A stretch of DNA of 64,000 nucleotides from Domibacillus sp. DTU_2020_1001157_1_SI_ALB_TIR_016 (GTDB lineage Bacteria > Bacillota > Bacilli > Bacillales > Domibacillaceae), in contig NZ_CP135438.1 of the NCBI RefSeq assembly GCF_032341995.1, positions 124,001-188,000 on the forward strand. Reading direction: 5' to 3'. A program made the translations under genes and the position numbers. The stretch's first letter is position 1, and every line of letters starts with the position of its first letter. The notes beneath the pieces are model-generated. The model saw only the letters and a program-made list of their open reading frames with translations, was not told the origin of the DNA and made no database searches. Shown piece after piece: positions 46,333-55,519 of the stretch.

Positions 46333-46361
46333 GAAAATATCTATGGAAAAGTGAAGAAAGA

Positions 46362-46437
46362 AAAACAGTTGAGTGCACATCGTCTTAACTGTTTTCATAG
46401 ATCCAGACTGTCGAGAAAACCCCGGCAGTCTTTTTGT
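46362..46437 (+). terminator. Two hairpins ending the 45895 transcript
   Basis: AAAACAGTT/AACTGTTTT (46362-46395), then AGACTG/CAGTCT with TTTTTGTT (46405-46437). Confidence 0.65.
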
Positions 46438-46438
46438 T

Positions 46439-47146
46439 CTAACTTTCATGCCGTGTATCGTTTTTCCGGTCTATATACAGCGTTTGGTCTGGCTGCACTT
46501 CAGCATATAAGACATCTGAAAGAGAGGCAATTCCGGATTGTGTTAATTGTTTATGGAGCCATTCCTTGTTAAGGTTCAGCTTTTCTAAATTAGTTGTATT
46601 CACAACTCCGTCTGATACTACTTCGGTTATAGTAGGCAGCAGTTTCTTTTGCGGATTGATCAGATTCATATCACCTTTGGTCACGGGTTGTTTACTGTCT
46701 TTTTTCATCACAGAAAGCTCCCCTGTCGTTTCAAAAATGGCATACTCTACTTCAGTGATGGAAAAAATATCTTTTTGTCTCAGTAATGCATGCAGCCCAT
46801 CTATATCCAAACTCACCTTGCGAAGCGGCTTTTCCATAATCTTGCCGTTTTTGATAATAACAAGGGGTTCTCCATTCATGAGTTTTCTTGCTTTTTTCGA
46901 TTTCATCACGATCCATCCCAACAAAAGCGTCAATACACTCCATCCAATTAAGGAAATAACACCGTTTAAAATGGTTAAATTCTTATTGAAAGCAAGATTC
47001 CCCGCTACAGAGCCCATCGCAACAGCAGAAGCAAAATTGAAAAATGTGATCTCTGAAAGTTCTTTTCTTTCCATCACCCTCATGAGAATGGATAAAGTGA
47101 GAAATGCCACTACTGTTCTAATAATCGTTTCCGTAACACCCAACAA
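46439..47146 (-). CDS. DUF421 membrane protein (YetF/YrbG type)
   Basis: 235 residues. Three N-terminal membrane helices (IIRTVVAFLTLSILMRVM; FNFASAVAMGSVAGNLAF; VISLIGWSVLTLLLGWIVM) are followed by the soluble DUF421 domain with GEPLVIIKNGKIMEKPLRKV and HALLRQKDIFSITEVEYAIFE. The start is TTG 47146 behind GGGGGAGAA. YetF-type proteins are known from spore membranes and are widespread; their molecular role is unclear. Single gene, convergent with 45895. Confidence 0.85.
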   Translation of the reverse strand: MLGVTETIIRTVVAFLTLSILMRVMERKELSEITFFNFASAVAMGSVAGNLAFNKNLTILNGVISLIGWSVLTLLLGWIVMKSKKARKLMNGEPLVIIKNGKIMEKPLRKVSLDIDGLHALLRQKDIFSITEVEYAIFETTGELSVMKKDSKQPVTKGDMNLINPQKKLLPTITEVVSDGVVNTTNLEKLNLNKEWLHKQLTQSGIASLSDVLYAEVQPDQTLYIDRKNDTRHES

Positions 47147-47332
47147 TTCTCCCCCTTTTTGACGGTATTATTTCCTGAAGCGGAAGAAATATTTATCTAA
47201 AAAAGTTCAGTTATCCAAATAACTCGATTTATTATGAATCATTTGAGCCTGTATACAACTTTCCTGCGACTGTCCATTGGCCAGGGTAATTTTGTATAAT
47301 GGAAACGATACGAATTAAAGGAGGCGTGCCCA

Positions 47333-48325
47333 ATGAAAGAGGTATTTAAGGCTTTAGTGGTAGATAAACAAGACGATCAATTTTCAATCGGAATGAAAGA
47401 TATTTCTTTAGAGGCTTTATCTGAAAGCGGTATTTTGATTAAAGTCCATTACTCGGGAATCAATTACAAAGATGGGTTAGCGGCTGCGCCTGATGGAAGA
47501 ATTGTAAAAAATTATCCGTTTGTACCAGGCATTGACTTGGTGGGAACAGTGGTTTCTTCCGAAGATCCTCGCTTTCAAGAGGGGGATGAGGTCATTGCAA
47601 CAAGTTATGAAATAGGTGTTTCTCACTTTGGCGGTTACAGTGAGTATGCTCGAATTCCTGGAGATTGGATTTTGCCCCTCCCCAAAAGCTTAACATTAAA
47701 AGAAGCGATTGTACTAGGAACAGCAGGCTTTACAGCCGCATTATCGATACAAAGACTAGAGGAAAACGGAGTTTCGCCGGATAAAGGAAAAATACTTGTA
47801 ACCGGTGCCACTGGTGGAGTAGGAAGTCTTGCTGTTTCCATGCTCGCTGCAAAAGGATACGATGTGACAGCGAGCACTGGAAAATCTTCAGAACACGACT
47901 ATTTATACGAGCTCGGTGCTAAAGAAGTGATCTCCCGGGAAGACGTATATAACGGAGACATTAAGCCGTTAGCTAAACAAAAATGGGCAGGTGCAATTGA
48001 TCCGGTCGGAGGACATTCACTGGCCGCCATCTTAAGCCAGATTCATTACGGTGGTTCCGTAGCTGTGAGCGGATTAACGGGCGGAGGCAGCGTACCGACA
48101 AGTGTATTTCCTTTTATTCTTCGCGGGGTGAACCTGCTTGGAATTGATTCGGTGTATTGCCCAATGGATATTAGAAAAAAAGTTTGGGGGCGTATGGCTG
48201 CAGACTTAAAGACCGATAAACTATTGGATTTTATCCAACAAGAAATTTCAATGGAGCAATTGCCTGAGTATCTACCTACTATTTTACAAGGGAAAGTCCG
48301 CGGCAGAATTATTGTACATATCTAG
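47333..48325 (+). CDS. YhdH/YhfP-family quinone oxidoreductase (acrylyl-CoA reductase type)
   Basis: 330-residue zinc-free medium-chain dehydrogenase. YSGINYKDGLAA and PFVPGIDLVGTVVSSED are the YhdH/YhfP signatures, and NADPH binds at VTGATGGVGSLAVSMLA near 152-168. No catalytic zinc cysteines are present, as expected. In E. coli AcuI of this family reduces acrylyl-CoA with NADPH. AAAGGAGGCGTGCCCA precedes the ATG. Stands alone and ends with the terminator at 48501. Confidence 0.88.
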   Translation: MKEVFKALVVDKQDDQFSIGMKDISLEALSESGILIKVHYSGINYKDGLAAAPDGRIVKNYPFVPGIDLVGTVVSSEDPRFQEGDEVIATSYEIGVSHFGGYSEYARIPGDWILPLPKSLTLKEAIVLGTAGFTAALSIQRLEENGVSPDKGKILVTGATGGVGSLAVSMLAAKGYDVTASTGKSSEHDYLYELGAKEVISREDVYNGDIKPLAKQKWAGAIDPVGGHSLAAILSQIHYGGSVAVSGLTGGGSVPTSVFPFILRGVNLLGIDSVYCPMDIRKKVWGRMAADLKTDKLLDFIQQEISMEQLPEYLPTILQGKVRGRIIVHI

Positions 48326-48500
48326 ATGAGCTCGAATGTAGAATAGAGCATTACCGCTATATATGGAAACCGTAACAATGAAGGATTAATGACGGGTACA
48401 AAACAAACCAAATTACCCGTAGCTTTGGCCTATATACCTAAATTACACACTTCCCAAAAGGAAAGCCTGCTCCTTCATAATATAGGATGCAAGTGAGGTC

Positions 48501-48543
48501 GAACCTTTAGCATACATTTAAATATGCTAAAGGTTCAATTTTT
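48501..48543 (+). terminator. Terminator after the quinone oxidoreductase
   Basis: GAACCTTTAGCATA and TATGCTAAAGGTTC form a perfect 14-bp stem followed by AATTTTTT. Confidence 0.9.
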
Positions 48544-48580
48544 TAAAAAGTGATTAGTATATAAATGTAACTTCCCAAAC

Positions 48581-49468
48581 CTAACTCTTGCTGTTTAGCA
48601 AGCCCTTTTCATCATTTAACATATTTATAAATTTTTTTAAAGACGCAGGTACATACTTATCTCTTCGATGAATGAATACGGTTTTGACTTTTCCATATGG
48701 ATCCGGAATTGGATGCTGTCTAAGAGTGCCATCTTGTACATGCTTGGAAACGACACTATGGGGAAGCATACTTGCGCCCAGACCAGCAGCCACACAGCCG
48801 ACGATTGCATCAAGAGTGCCAAATTCCATCGTCTTATTGGGAACTATTCCTTCCCGGTGCAACAGCTGTTCAAGCTTTGCTCGATACGAACATCCAGAAC
48901 GAAATACAAGCAGCGTCTTAGTTTGAATATCTTTAATAGAAGATAAAGGAGGATGATGTGAATCTGTAATGAGCACCAATTCTTCTTCAATCACTTCTCT
49001 TTGAATAAGATCAGGATGCTCAATGGGTTCAGCTACAAACGCTCCATCCAGTTCATACTGAAGAACTCCTTGAATATGTTGGTCGGTAGGCCCTGTTTTT
49101 AAAGTGAGATCAACGTCTGGGTAGTCTTTATGGTATTTTGAAATGAGAGCCGGTAATCGAACGGCAGCCGTTGTTTCCATCGAGCCGATAACTAAAGGAC
49201 CCTTTGGTATGTGATCATCATTGATTACACTTTTTGTTTCTTCTATGAGATTAAATATTTTTTCTGTATACGCTAATAACATACTTCCTTTAGCCGTTAA
49301 GGTCGTGCCGCGATTATGTCTATAAAATAAAGTTGTTTGAAGATCCGTTTCCAGCTGCTGAATTTTCATGGTGATATTAGGCTGTGCATATTGGAGTTCC
49401 CTTGCTGCCTGAGAAATACTACCTAACTTTGCAACAGTTTGGAAAATTTTTAACGCATGCAAATCCAT
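48581..49468 (-). CDS. LysR-family transcriptional regulator
   Basis: 295 residues. KLGSISQAARELQYAQPNIT, then MKIQQLETDLQTTLFYRHNR, is the N-terminal winged helix; the LysR substrate domain follows (GPLVIGSMETTAAVRLPALI). It resembles the YwbI/CzcR branch. CTGGAGGAGAGGTTTT precedes the ATG. Divergent from the nitronate monooxygenase gene, whose regulation is the likely target. The shared region has a duplicated AT-rich segment. Confidence 0.9.
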   Translation of the reverse strand: MDLHALKIFQTVAKLGSISQAARELQYAQPNITMKIQQLETDLQTTLFYRHNRGTTLTAKGSMLLAYTEKIFNLIEETKSVINDDHIPKGPLVIGSMETTAAVRLPALISKYHKDYPDVDLTLKTGPTDQHIQGVLQYELDGAFVAEPIEHPDLIQREVIEEELVLITDSHHPPLSSIKDIQTKTLLVFRSGCSYRAKLEQLLHREGIVPNKTMEFGTLDAIVGCVAAGLGASMLPHSVVSKHVQDGTLRQHPIPDPYGKVKTVFIHRRDKYVPASLKKFINMLNDEKGLLNSKS

Positions 49469-49524
49469 AAAACCTCTCCTCCAGATATGTCCTTTTATCT
49501 ATATATCTTATTAATAACAAATAA

Positions 49525-49750
49525 CTTTTATATACATTATATTATATAGCAAAATAAGGGTATGCTTAAAATCCAATCGAGCTTAACTGGAGACAAGCCG
49601 TTTAAAGAAGTAGCCGTTCAGAACTTTTATGATGTATATAGATTCATAGATCCTCTTCTTTCAAGGTACTCTTCTATATATATTTTATTGATACCTGTAA
49701 TCATTTTTATATATTATGCTATATATCAAAATAAAGGTATGCTTGAAATA
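49525..49750. repeat. Duplicated promoter-region segment
   Basis: A roughly 47-base block (TATATTATATAGCAAAATAAG, then GGTATGCTTAAAAT) at 49525-49572 recurs at 49704-49750 (GCTATATATCAAAATAAAGG, then TATGCTTGAAAT). The two copies are separated by about 130 bases. The second lies just before the nitronate monooxygenase ribosome binding site. Each carries a near-palindromic ATATA/TATAT box that could be a LysR site. Confidence 0.6.
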
Positions 49751-49787
49751 TAATATATGGACAAATAAAAACCCTGAGGTGGAACTT

Positions 49788-50867
49788 ATGTTACAGAATG
49801 AAATGACAAAACGCTTGAACATTCAGTATCCAATTATACAAGCCCCTATGGCTGGCGGAATCACGACTTCGAAATTAGTGGCTGAGGTTTCTAATACTGG
49901 CGGTTTAGGAATGATTGGCGCAGGCTATATGACTCCTCTTCAAACAAAAAAACAGATCAGGGAAATCAAACAGTTAACACCCAATCCTTTTGGCGTCAAC
50001 TTATTTGTACCCAACGAATTTTACGTGACAGAAGACCAAGTGCAGTCAGCTAACCAGCTTCTACACCCTGTTCGTACGCAATTGAATATTGAGCCAGCCG
50101 ATCACCCTGATATTCCGGAATTCAGCAGTATTTTCCAAAGCTTTACGGAACAAATTAGCGTGATTATTGAAGAAAAGGTCCCTGTTTGTTCCTTTACGTT
50201 TGGTATTCCTTCCAAGGAAGTAATAGCTGAATTAAAGCAGCATAACATCATCCTTATCGGAACAGCTACCACGGTTAGAGAAGCTATTGAAAATGAAAAA
50301 TTGGGAATGGACATGGTGGTCGTGCAGGGCAGTGAAGCGGGCGGGCACCGCGGGAACTTTATCGATGAGCACCAAGAGAGCTTAATAGGTTTAATGTCTC
50401 TCATCCCGCAGGTTGTGGACCATGTAAGCATTCCTGTTATTGCTGCTGGAGGCATTATGGATGGAAGAGGATTAATGGCTTCTATCTGCTTAGGAGCAAA
50501 AGGTGTCCAAATGGGGACAGCTTTCCTGACTTGTGTAGAAAGCGGCGCACACAAGGTACATAAAGAAGCTATTTTAAATGCGGCTGAAGACCAGATGACG
50601 TTTACCCGTTCTTTTTCAGGCAAATGGGCAAGAGGCATCCAAAACAAATTTATTGCAGATATGCAGGAGCACGAAATGCTTGTGCCTGATTTTCCTGTTC
50701 AAAATCAACTCACGCAAATGATTAGAAAAACGAGCAGTGCACAAAACAATCAAGATTTTATGTCCCTTTGGTCTGGCCAGAGTCCGAGATTAGCCAAAAA
50801 TCAAACCGTTGGAGCATTAATGAAAGAGATCATAGAAGAAGCGAACAAAATGGGTGTCCATATATAA
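49788..50867 (+). CDS. Nitronate monooxygenase (2-nitropropane dioxygenase type)
   Basis: 359-residue FMN enzyme. PIIQAPMAGGITTSKLVAEV at the start, GVNLFVP, QGSEAGGHRGNF near 180-191 with the catalytic histidine, PVIAAGGIMDGRG and GAKGVQMGTAFL are diagnostic. It oxidises alkyl nitronates such as propionate-3-nitronate. The open frame starts at 49716, but ATG 49788 with GAGGTGG upstream gives the family N-terminus. A LysR gene is divergent. Ends near the bidirectional terminator at 50931. Confidence 0.92.
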   Translation: MLQNEMTKRLNIQYPIIQAPMAGGITTSKLVAEVSNTGGLGMIGAGYMTPLQTKKQIREIKQLTPNPFGVNLFVPNEFYVTEDQVQSANQLLHPVRTQLNIEPADHPDIPEFSSIFQSFTEQISVIIEEKVPVCSFTFGIPSKEVIAELKQHNIILIGTATTVREAIENEKLGMDMVVVQGSEAGGHRGNFIDEHQESLIGLMSLIPQVVDHVSIPVIAAGGIMDGRGLMASICLGAKGVQMGTAFLTCVESGAHKVHKEAILNAAEDQMTFTRSFSGKWARGIQNKFIADMQEHEMLVPDFPVQNQLTQMIRKTSSAQNNQDFMSLWSGQSPRLAKNQTVGALMKEIIEEANKMGVHI

Positions 50868-50930
50868 TAGTTTCTTGCTCTCCATTGCTTCTTATTTAAC
50901 TCAGCTGCTTCCACCAGAGAAGCATAAAAA

Positions 50931-50955
50931 GCCGAAATACTTTTCGTATTTCGGC
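50931..50955. terminator. Bidirectional terminator
   Basis: GCCGAAATAC-TTTTC-GTATTTCGGC; T-runs on both sides (stronger on minus: TTTTTATGC). Serves the convergent genes at 49788 and 51030. Confidence 0.85.
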
Positions 50956-51029
50956 TTCTGTTTATCATGCCCGGCGAGAACAGCGGACGTTCATTTACAA
51001 AAGCGTGACTTGCTCGCCATAGGTTGTGC

Positions 51030-51839
51030 TTAAAGCTCAAGAGACGGCTGCTCTTTCACCAGTTTAGAAGGATTGTTGATTTTATACGGCACCGGAACAT
51101 CTACCATAAACTTTTCTTCAACGTCTTTTCCTTTTGGGAAGCTCTTTTTGACAATCTTCCCGTCAAATTGGAGGTTTTCTCCCGGCTGCAGCTCCAGCTT
51201 TTTAAGCGTCTTGCTGTGACTGCACCATGCAAAGCCAATACTCACGGGTTCTTCCTGTTCTTGTACAATCCGAACATCTTCCAGTACGACTACTTCATCG
51301 TTTTCTTCACTGAAATGGTTCCAGCTTAGGGCAAACTGCTTCACTGTGGCGGTAAAATGAACTTTTTCTGCCGGCAGCTCAAGAGCAGGCTGCTTCGACT
51401 TTTTGGCTTTAGGTGCTGGCTGAGGGGTGCTCTCTTCTGTACTTTTAGCTCTTTCTTTTTTGGCAGGAGGCGTAGCATCAGCAGGAGGTTCTCCCCCTTC
51501 TGCCACGTTCACTCTGCTTTCTTTCCCGAAATTAGAAGACTGCATATCCTTTAAATAGTCTGGATAAATACAGCTTAAATGGCCGTCTTGAAATTCAATG
51601 ACCAGAATATTAACGGCGTTTTCGGTGCCGTATTCCTCGTAGCCTTTTATTGTCACGAGCCGCTTATACGTTTTTCCTTTGTACCAAAATTCTTTTTTCG
51701 CTTCTTTTGCGGAAGAAAGCCCCCACTCTCTTACCTTTTTCGCATAATCCTCTTCATTTTCAAACACCTTATATTCCCCTTTTGGCGGAATATAGGATGT
51801 TAAATTTGAATCCTCAATATGGGGATATGTAATAGCCAT
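51030..51839 (-). CDS. Hypothetical protein with Pro/Lys-rich linker
   Basis: 269 residues. Three parts are visible: an N-terminal domain (about 1-105: KVFENEEDYAKKVREWGLSS, FWYKGKTYKRLVTIKGYEEY, with IEFQDGHLSCIYPDYL), a low-complexity linker rich in Ala, Pro, Lys and Glu (about 110-155), and a C-terminal beta-rich domain (EKVHFTATVKQFALSWNHFS, then VSIGFAWCSHSKTLKKLELQ, possibly OB-like). No signal peptide. I do not recognise the family, but the start and codon use are normal and the gene is likely real. Confidence 0.65.
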   Translation of the reverse strand: MAITYPHIEDSNLTSYIPPKGEYKVFENEEDYAKKVREWGLSSAKEAKKEFWYKGKTYKRLVTIKGYEEYGTENAVNILVIEFQDGHLSCIYPDYLKDMQSSNFGKESRVNVAEGGEPPADATPPAKKERAKSTEESTPQPAPKAKKSKQPALELPAEKVHFTATVKQFALSWNHFSEENDEVVVLEDVRIVQEQEEPVSIGFAWCSHSKTLKKLELQPGENLQFDGKIVKKSFPKGKDVEEKFMVDVPVPYKINNPSKLVKEQPSLEL

Positions 51840-52043
51840 ATATGATACGTCCTCTCTGTTGGTTCTCTCAAAGATATTGTTTATTTTAACAGAAAGTCTA
51901 CTCTTTTTATCGAGTTTCTTTATAGGATGATCATCAGCTCTACACTAATCTCGTTCGTCTTCCGGTAACTATTTTCTCTTCTTTAATAAACCATTCCATA
52001 AACAAGGCAGCTACATCTTTAAGTAATATAGCCCTTACACCTG

Positions 52044-52370
52044 CTAATCATTATCACTCTCTATGAATTGTTTTAAAGCGGACAGCTTTTCATCCCAATA
52101 TTGCTCAAAAAAGAAAAGCCATTCTTTTAATTCAATCAGCGGTTCCGAGTGAAGCCTGTACCGGGTTTCCCGCCCGATCTTTTGACTGGTCACAAGGTTC
52201 GCATCGGCAAGCACTTGCAGATGCTTGTTCACAGCAGTGCGGCTTATAGGGAAATATTCTGTTATGGCGGCAATAGACATTTCCTTGTCAGCAAGTAATT
52301 GTAACAAACTGCGGCGAGTAGGGTCCGCAATGGCTTGAAATACATCGTGCTTAGGCGATGATGCGGTCAT
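52044..52370 (-). CDS. ArsR-family transcriptional regulator
   Basis: 108 residues. Winged helix with FQAIADPTRRSLLQLLADKE, then ISRTAVNKHLQVLADANLVT; no CxC metal-binding motif, so it belongs to the non-metal ArsR type that often pairs with SRPBCC proteins. ATG 52370 lies 2 bases after the stop of the SRPBCC gene, so the two are coupled. Two palindromes in front of the operon are likely operators. Confidence 0.88.
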   Translation of the reverse strand: MTASSPKHDVFQAIADPTRRSLLQLLADKEMSIAAITEYFPISRTAVNKHLQVLADANLVTSQKIGRETRYRLHSEPLIELKEWLFFFEQYWDEKLSALKQFIESDND

Positions 52371-52372
52371 GT

Positions 52373-52798
52373 TTAAGCCTCGATATGTTTTGGAAGCTTT
52401 TCTTTGATAATGCTCTCCCAGCCGCCATCCATAATTCCACGAACGACTAAGTGCGGCTGTCCAAACTCCGTGACTTTTTCTGCATCCCATCCGGAATGAA
52501 TGAGTGTGAATTCCGTTTTGTTCTCTTCAAGCTTTTTTAATTCAAAAGCAAGATGCCAATCCTTACCCCAATCAAATCCAAGGCGATGAGGAGGATCGAG
52601 TTCTGTTACTGTACAAGGTGAATCACCAAATGGACCTGCATGAAGAATAAATTCATGTCCTAAAACAGGTTCAAAGGTGTTTGGCATCCACCAGGCCGCA
52701 ATCCCTTCTGATGTAGAAACGGCTTTCCATGCCTTTTCAATCGGGGCATTGAGTACAACTGTTTTACGGATTTCTGTTACATTTTCATTTTTGTGCAT
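52373..52798 (-). CDS. SRPBCC/AHSA1-domain protein
   Basis: 141 residues of the Aha1/CalC-like START-fold. VLNAPIEKAWKAVSTSEGIA, WWMPNTFEP and LGFDWGKDWHLAFEL are typical, closing with the amphipathic C-terminal helix WESIIKEKLPKHIEA. It forms a hydrophobic ligand cavity; function is usually unknown, often in stress or resistance contexts. CGTGGAGGTTTATC precedes the ATG. First gene of the pair. Confidence 0.88.
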   Translation of the reverse strand: MHKNENVTEIRKTVVLNAPIEKAWKAVSTSEGIAAWWMPNTFEPVLGHEFILHAGPFGDSPCTVTELDPPHRLGFDWGKDWHLAFELKKLEENKTEFTLIHSGWDAEKVTEFGQPHLVVRGIMDGGWESIIKEKLPKHIEA

Positions 52799-52822
52799 GA
52801 TAAACCTCCACGTTTAAAAATA

Positions 52823-52864
52823 ACACCAAATGGTGTCAAATCATTATAACACCTTTTAGTGTTA
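52823..52864. promoter_or_regulatory. Twin palindromes at the ArsR-SRPBCC promoter
   Basis: ACACCAAATGGTGT (52823-52836) and AACACCTTTTAGTGTT (52849-52864) share AACACC half-sites and flank a minus-strand TATAAT-like box between them. Their centres are about 27 bases apart. Fits autoregulation by the ArsR protein. Confidence 0.65.
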
Positions 52865-53015
52865 CTTTATAATCTCTAGTTGAATATAATCAAAAGCCAT
52901 TATTTCCTGAAGAAATGGCTACTCAAGCACGAAGCTCAAGAGTTACACATGTTTAAAACAACTGATGCATACTTTTGAAGTGGAATTCATTTAGCATTTT
53001 AAGGGGGGTCAAATG

Positions 53016-53819
53016 ATGGCGGAACTTTTTGTAAGCCGTTCTTTAGACGAAATACGATTCTGGTCCAGAATCATGAAAGAACATGCCTTATTTTTAAGTT
53101 TAGGTTTTACCTATGAAGATAAACAATTGATCGAGGAAGCAAAACAGTTTATTGGTGTATTTGAACGGATTGAACAAGAACTAAGCACATACACCGTTGA
53201 TGCTGATCCCCAGCTCATTAAACAATTTAACAGCAAAGTGTATCAGGCCACCGCCTCTATATGGGCTTATAAACGTAAAGTGTTAGGCTTAATTTTACGC
53301 TGTCAAATCAGGTCAAATAATTATGCCCTATTAGTGGATCATACAAGCCGTGAAGCCGCTTATTTTGCTAAGCGTTTAAAAGAATTAAACGAAGGAAAAT
53401 TAAAGCCTTTGCCAGAAGCGATTATTAAAGAAAATGTATTTTTCCTTAAAATCATGGCCGATCATGCGAAATTTATTGGTCATTTACTGGACCCATCTGA
53501 GAGAAAACTGGTGGAGCAGGCACGGGAGTTCAGCCATGACTTTGACCAGCTGCTTTATCAAGCAATCGATTTGGATTCTATGCGCCCGCAGTCCGAAACA
53601 GCCCCTCTTCTAGACCAATTTTTAGATCAAAATCGGGTTTCGGTCGTTTCGCTGCGAAACTTTAAAAAGACAGCAAGAGACTTGATTGAAGAATGTAGAA
53701 TTAAAAGTAACATCCATCCCCTCCTGGCCGACCACGTTTTTCGTGAAGCGGAAAGATTCTTGCACATCATTGATACGTTTGAAGCCAGCTTAACGAAAGA
53801 AAATGACCAGAAAAAATAA
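53016..53819 (+). CDS. DUF2935 protein
   Basis: 267 residues, two homologous helical halves: SLDEIRFWSRIMKEHALFLS at the start and IIKENVFFLKIMADHAKFIG near 140, each followed by a bundle with NYALLVDHTSREAAYFAKRL or HPLLADHVFREAERFLHIID. The repeated HALFL/HAKFI and DHxxREA histidine/glutamate pattern suggests a metal-binding four-helix bundle as in ferritin-like folds (inference). Two ATGs in a row; the second (53016) has better spacing to GGGGGG. Found in many Bacillus genomes, function unknown. Confidence 0.85.
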   Translation: MAELFVSRSLDEIRFWSRIMKEHALFLSLGFTYEDKQLIEEAKQFIGVFERIEQELSTYTVDADPQLIKQFNSKVYQATASIWAYKRKVLGLILRCQIRSNNYALLVDHTSREAAYFAKRLKELNEGKLKPLPEAIIKENVFFLKIMADHAKFIGHLLDPSERKLVEQAREFSHDFDQLLYQAIDLDSMRPQSETAPLLDQFLDQNRVSVVSLRNFKKTARDLIEECRIKSNIHPLLADHVFREAERFLHIIDTFEASLTKENDQKK

Positions 53820-53982
53820 CAATAATGGACAAGGATTCTATAATATATGAAACGCCCATCTTTATCCTAATACACACTCGTACTGTAAGTGCTGGCCGTA
53901 TTGCATGATGTATAACTATTTTGATCATCGGATCACTCGTTTTGATAAATGAAACGTCAAAGCCCCTCACGCAAGACAAATA

Positions 53983-54010
53983 AAAAGAGGGAGAATACTT
54001 CTCCCTCTTT
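53983..54010. terminator. Terminator of treP (bidirectional)
   Basis: AAAGAGGGAGAA-TAC-TTCTCCCTCTTT. On the minus strand TTTTTATTTG follows; it immediately adjoins the treP stop. Confidence 0.85.
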
Positions 54011-54015
54011 GCTGC

Positions 54016-55455
54016 TTAAGCTGCTTTTTTAGTGAATGTCATTTTAGATACTTTTGTTTTTGCGAAGATTATCGTTAAAATAAGTGGTACCACAATCGCG
54101 GCAGCCATCGCTACTGCGAACATGATCATGTGCTGCGGCTGGATCGACAGAATACCAGGCAAGCCGCCTACCCCGATGGAGTTTGCCATTACCCCGCTTC
54201 CTACAGAGATAATCGCAGCAGTCAAAGATCCAATCATGGCTGCTAGGAATGGGAACCCGTATTTAAGGTTGATACCGAAGATAGCCGGTTCTGTTACCCC
54301 CAGGTAGCAGGAGATGGCAGCTGGAATTGATACCTGCTTTTCTTCTTCATTTTTTCTATTAATGTAAATCATGGCCAAAACAGCAGAACCTTGTGCAATA
54401 TTGGACAAAGCGATCATCGGCCATAGGTTTGTGCCGCCGAGTTCACTCATAAGCTGAAGGTCGATTGCATTCGTCATGTGGTGCAATCCAGTAATAACGA
54501 GCGGCGCATAAGCAAATCCAAAGATAGCCGCAAACAACCAGCCAAATGATGAAGTTAAACCTGAATACACAACGTCAGAAACAAATGATCCAATGCTCCA
54601 TCCAATAGGACCCAGCACCGTGTGTGCAATTAAAACGGTTGGAAGTAAAGCGAAAAACGGTACGACAATCATAGAAATAGCATTTGGAACGATATCACGT
54701 AATTTACGCTCTAAGAACGCCAACACAAGACCGGCAAGAATCGCAGGAATCACTTGTGCCTGGTAACCGATCATTTCAATCTGCGCGAAGCCAAAATCCC
54801 ATACAGGTATATCGCTGGCTTTGGCTCCTGCTACTCCATATGCGTTAAGAAGCTGAGGAGAAACAAGGGTAATACCAAGAACGATACCAAGAATTTGTGA
54901 CGTTCCCATTTTCTTTGTAATCGCCCATGTGATCCCTACAGGCAGGAAGTGGAATACCGCTTCACCAATTAACCATAAAAACGCATGTACACCAGCCCAA
55001 AACTGAGAAACCTCTATCAGTGACTTTGTTCCGTCTTCGAGCATTTTTATGTCACCGATTACATTTCTAAAACCTAAAATCAAACCGCCGACTACAAGCG
55101 CCGGAATCAGCGGCGTAAAGATATCCGCAAGGTGAGCGATCATTCGCTGAATAAAATTCATATTTTGCTTTGCCGCCACTTTTGCTTCTTCTTTGGAAGC
55201 GCTGTCTATATCAGCGTATTTAACAAACTCGTTAAAGAAGGAAGAAACCTCATTTCCAATGATGACCTGGAACTGGCCCGCTTGTGTAAAGGTGCCCTTT
55301 ACAAGCTTAATCGCTTCTATTTCTTTCACATTTGCTTGTTTCGGATCTTTTAAAACGAAACGCATTCTCGTTGCACAATGTGTAACGGCAGCGACGTTTT
55401 CTTTTCCTCCAATGCGTTCCAGCAGTTCTTTCGCTGGATCTGTATACTTACTCAT
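54016..55455 (-). CDS. treP: Trehalose-type PTS enzyme IIBC
   Basis: 479 residues. The EIIB domain with the phosphorylated cysteine in VTHCATRMRF near residue 27 comes first, followed by the EIIC membrane domain of about ten helices with the substrate motif GVTEPAIFGIN near 390. It matches TreP in length (470 in B. subtilis), but other glucose/sucrose/trehalose-family IIBC proteins are related. It imports trehalose as trehalose-6-phosphate using an IIA supplied elsewhere. TreR-type and cre-type sites upstream support trehalose. No treA or treR follows; a terminator sits directly after the stop. ATG is preceded by GGGGGATAAGGGA. Confidence 0.85.
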   Translation of the reverse strand: MSKYTDPAKELLERIGGKENVAAVTHCATRMRFVLKDPKQANVKEIEAIKLVKGTFTQAGQFQVIIGNEVSSFFNEFVKYADIDSASKEEAKVAAKQNMNFIQRMIAHLADIFTPLIPALVVGGLILGFRNVIGDIKMLEDGTKSLIEVSQFWAGVHAFLWLIGEAVFHFLPVGITWAITKKMGTSQILGIVLGITLVSPQLLNAYGVAGAKASDIPVWDFGFAQIEMIGYQAQVIPAILAGLVLAFLERKLRDIVPNAISMIVVPFFALLPTVLIAHTVLGPIGWSIGSFVSDVVYSGLTSSFGWLFAAIFGFAYAPLVITGLHHMTNAIDLQLMSELGGTNLWPMIALSNIAQGSAVLAMIYINRKNEEEKQVSIPAAISCYLGVTEPAIFGINLKYGFPFLAAMIGSLTAAIISVGSGVMANSIGVGGLPGILSIQPQHMIMFAVAMAAAIVVPLILTIIFAKTKVSKMTFTKKAA

Positions 55456-55519
55456 TCCCTTATCCCCCTGATGAATTGGAGTAACTCCAATCCTTTCTTA
55501 ATTGTATAATAATCAAACC

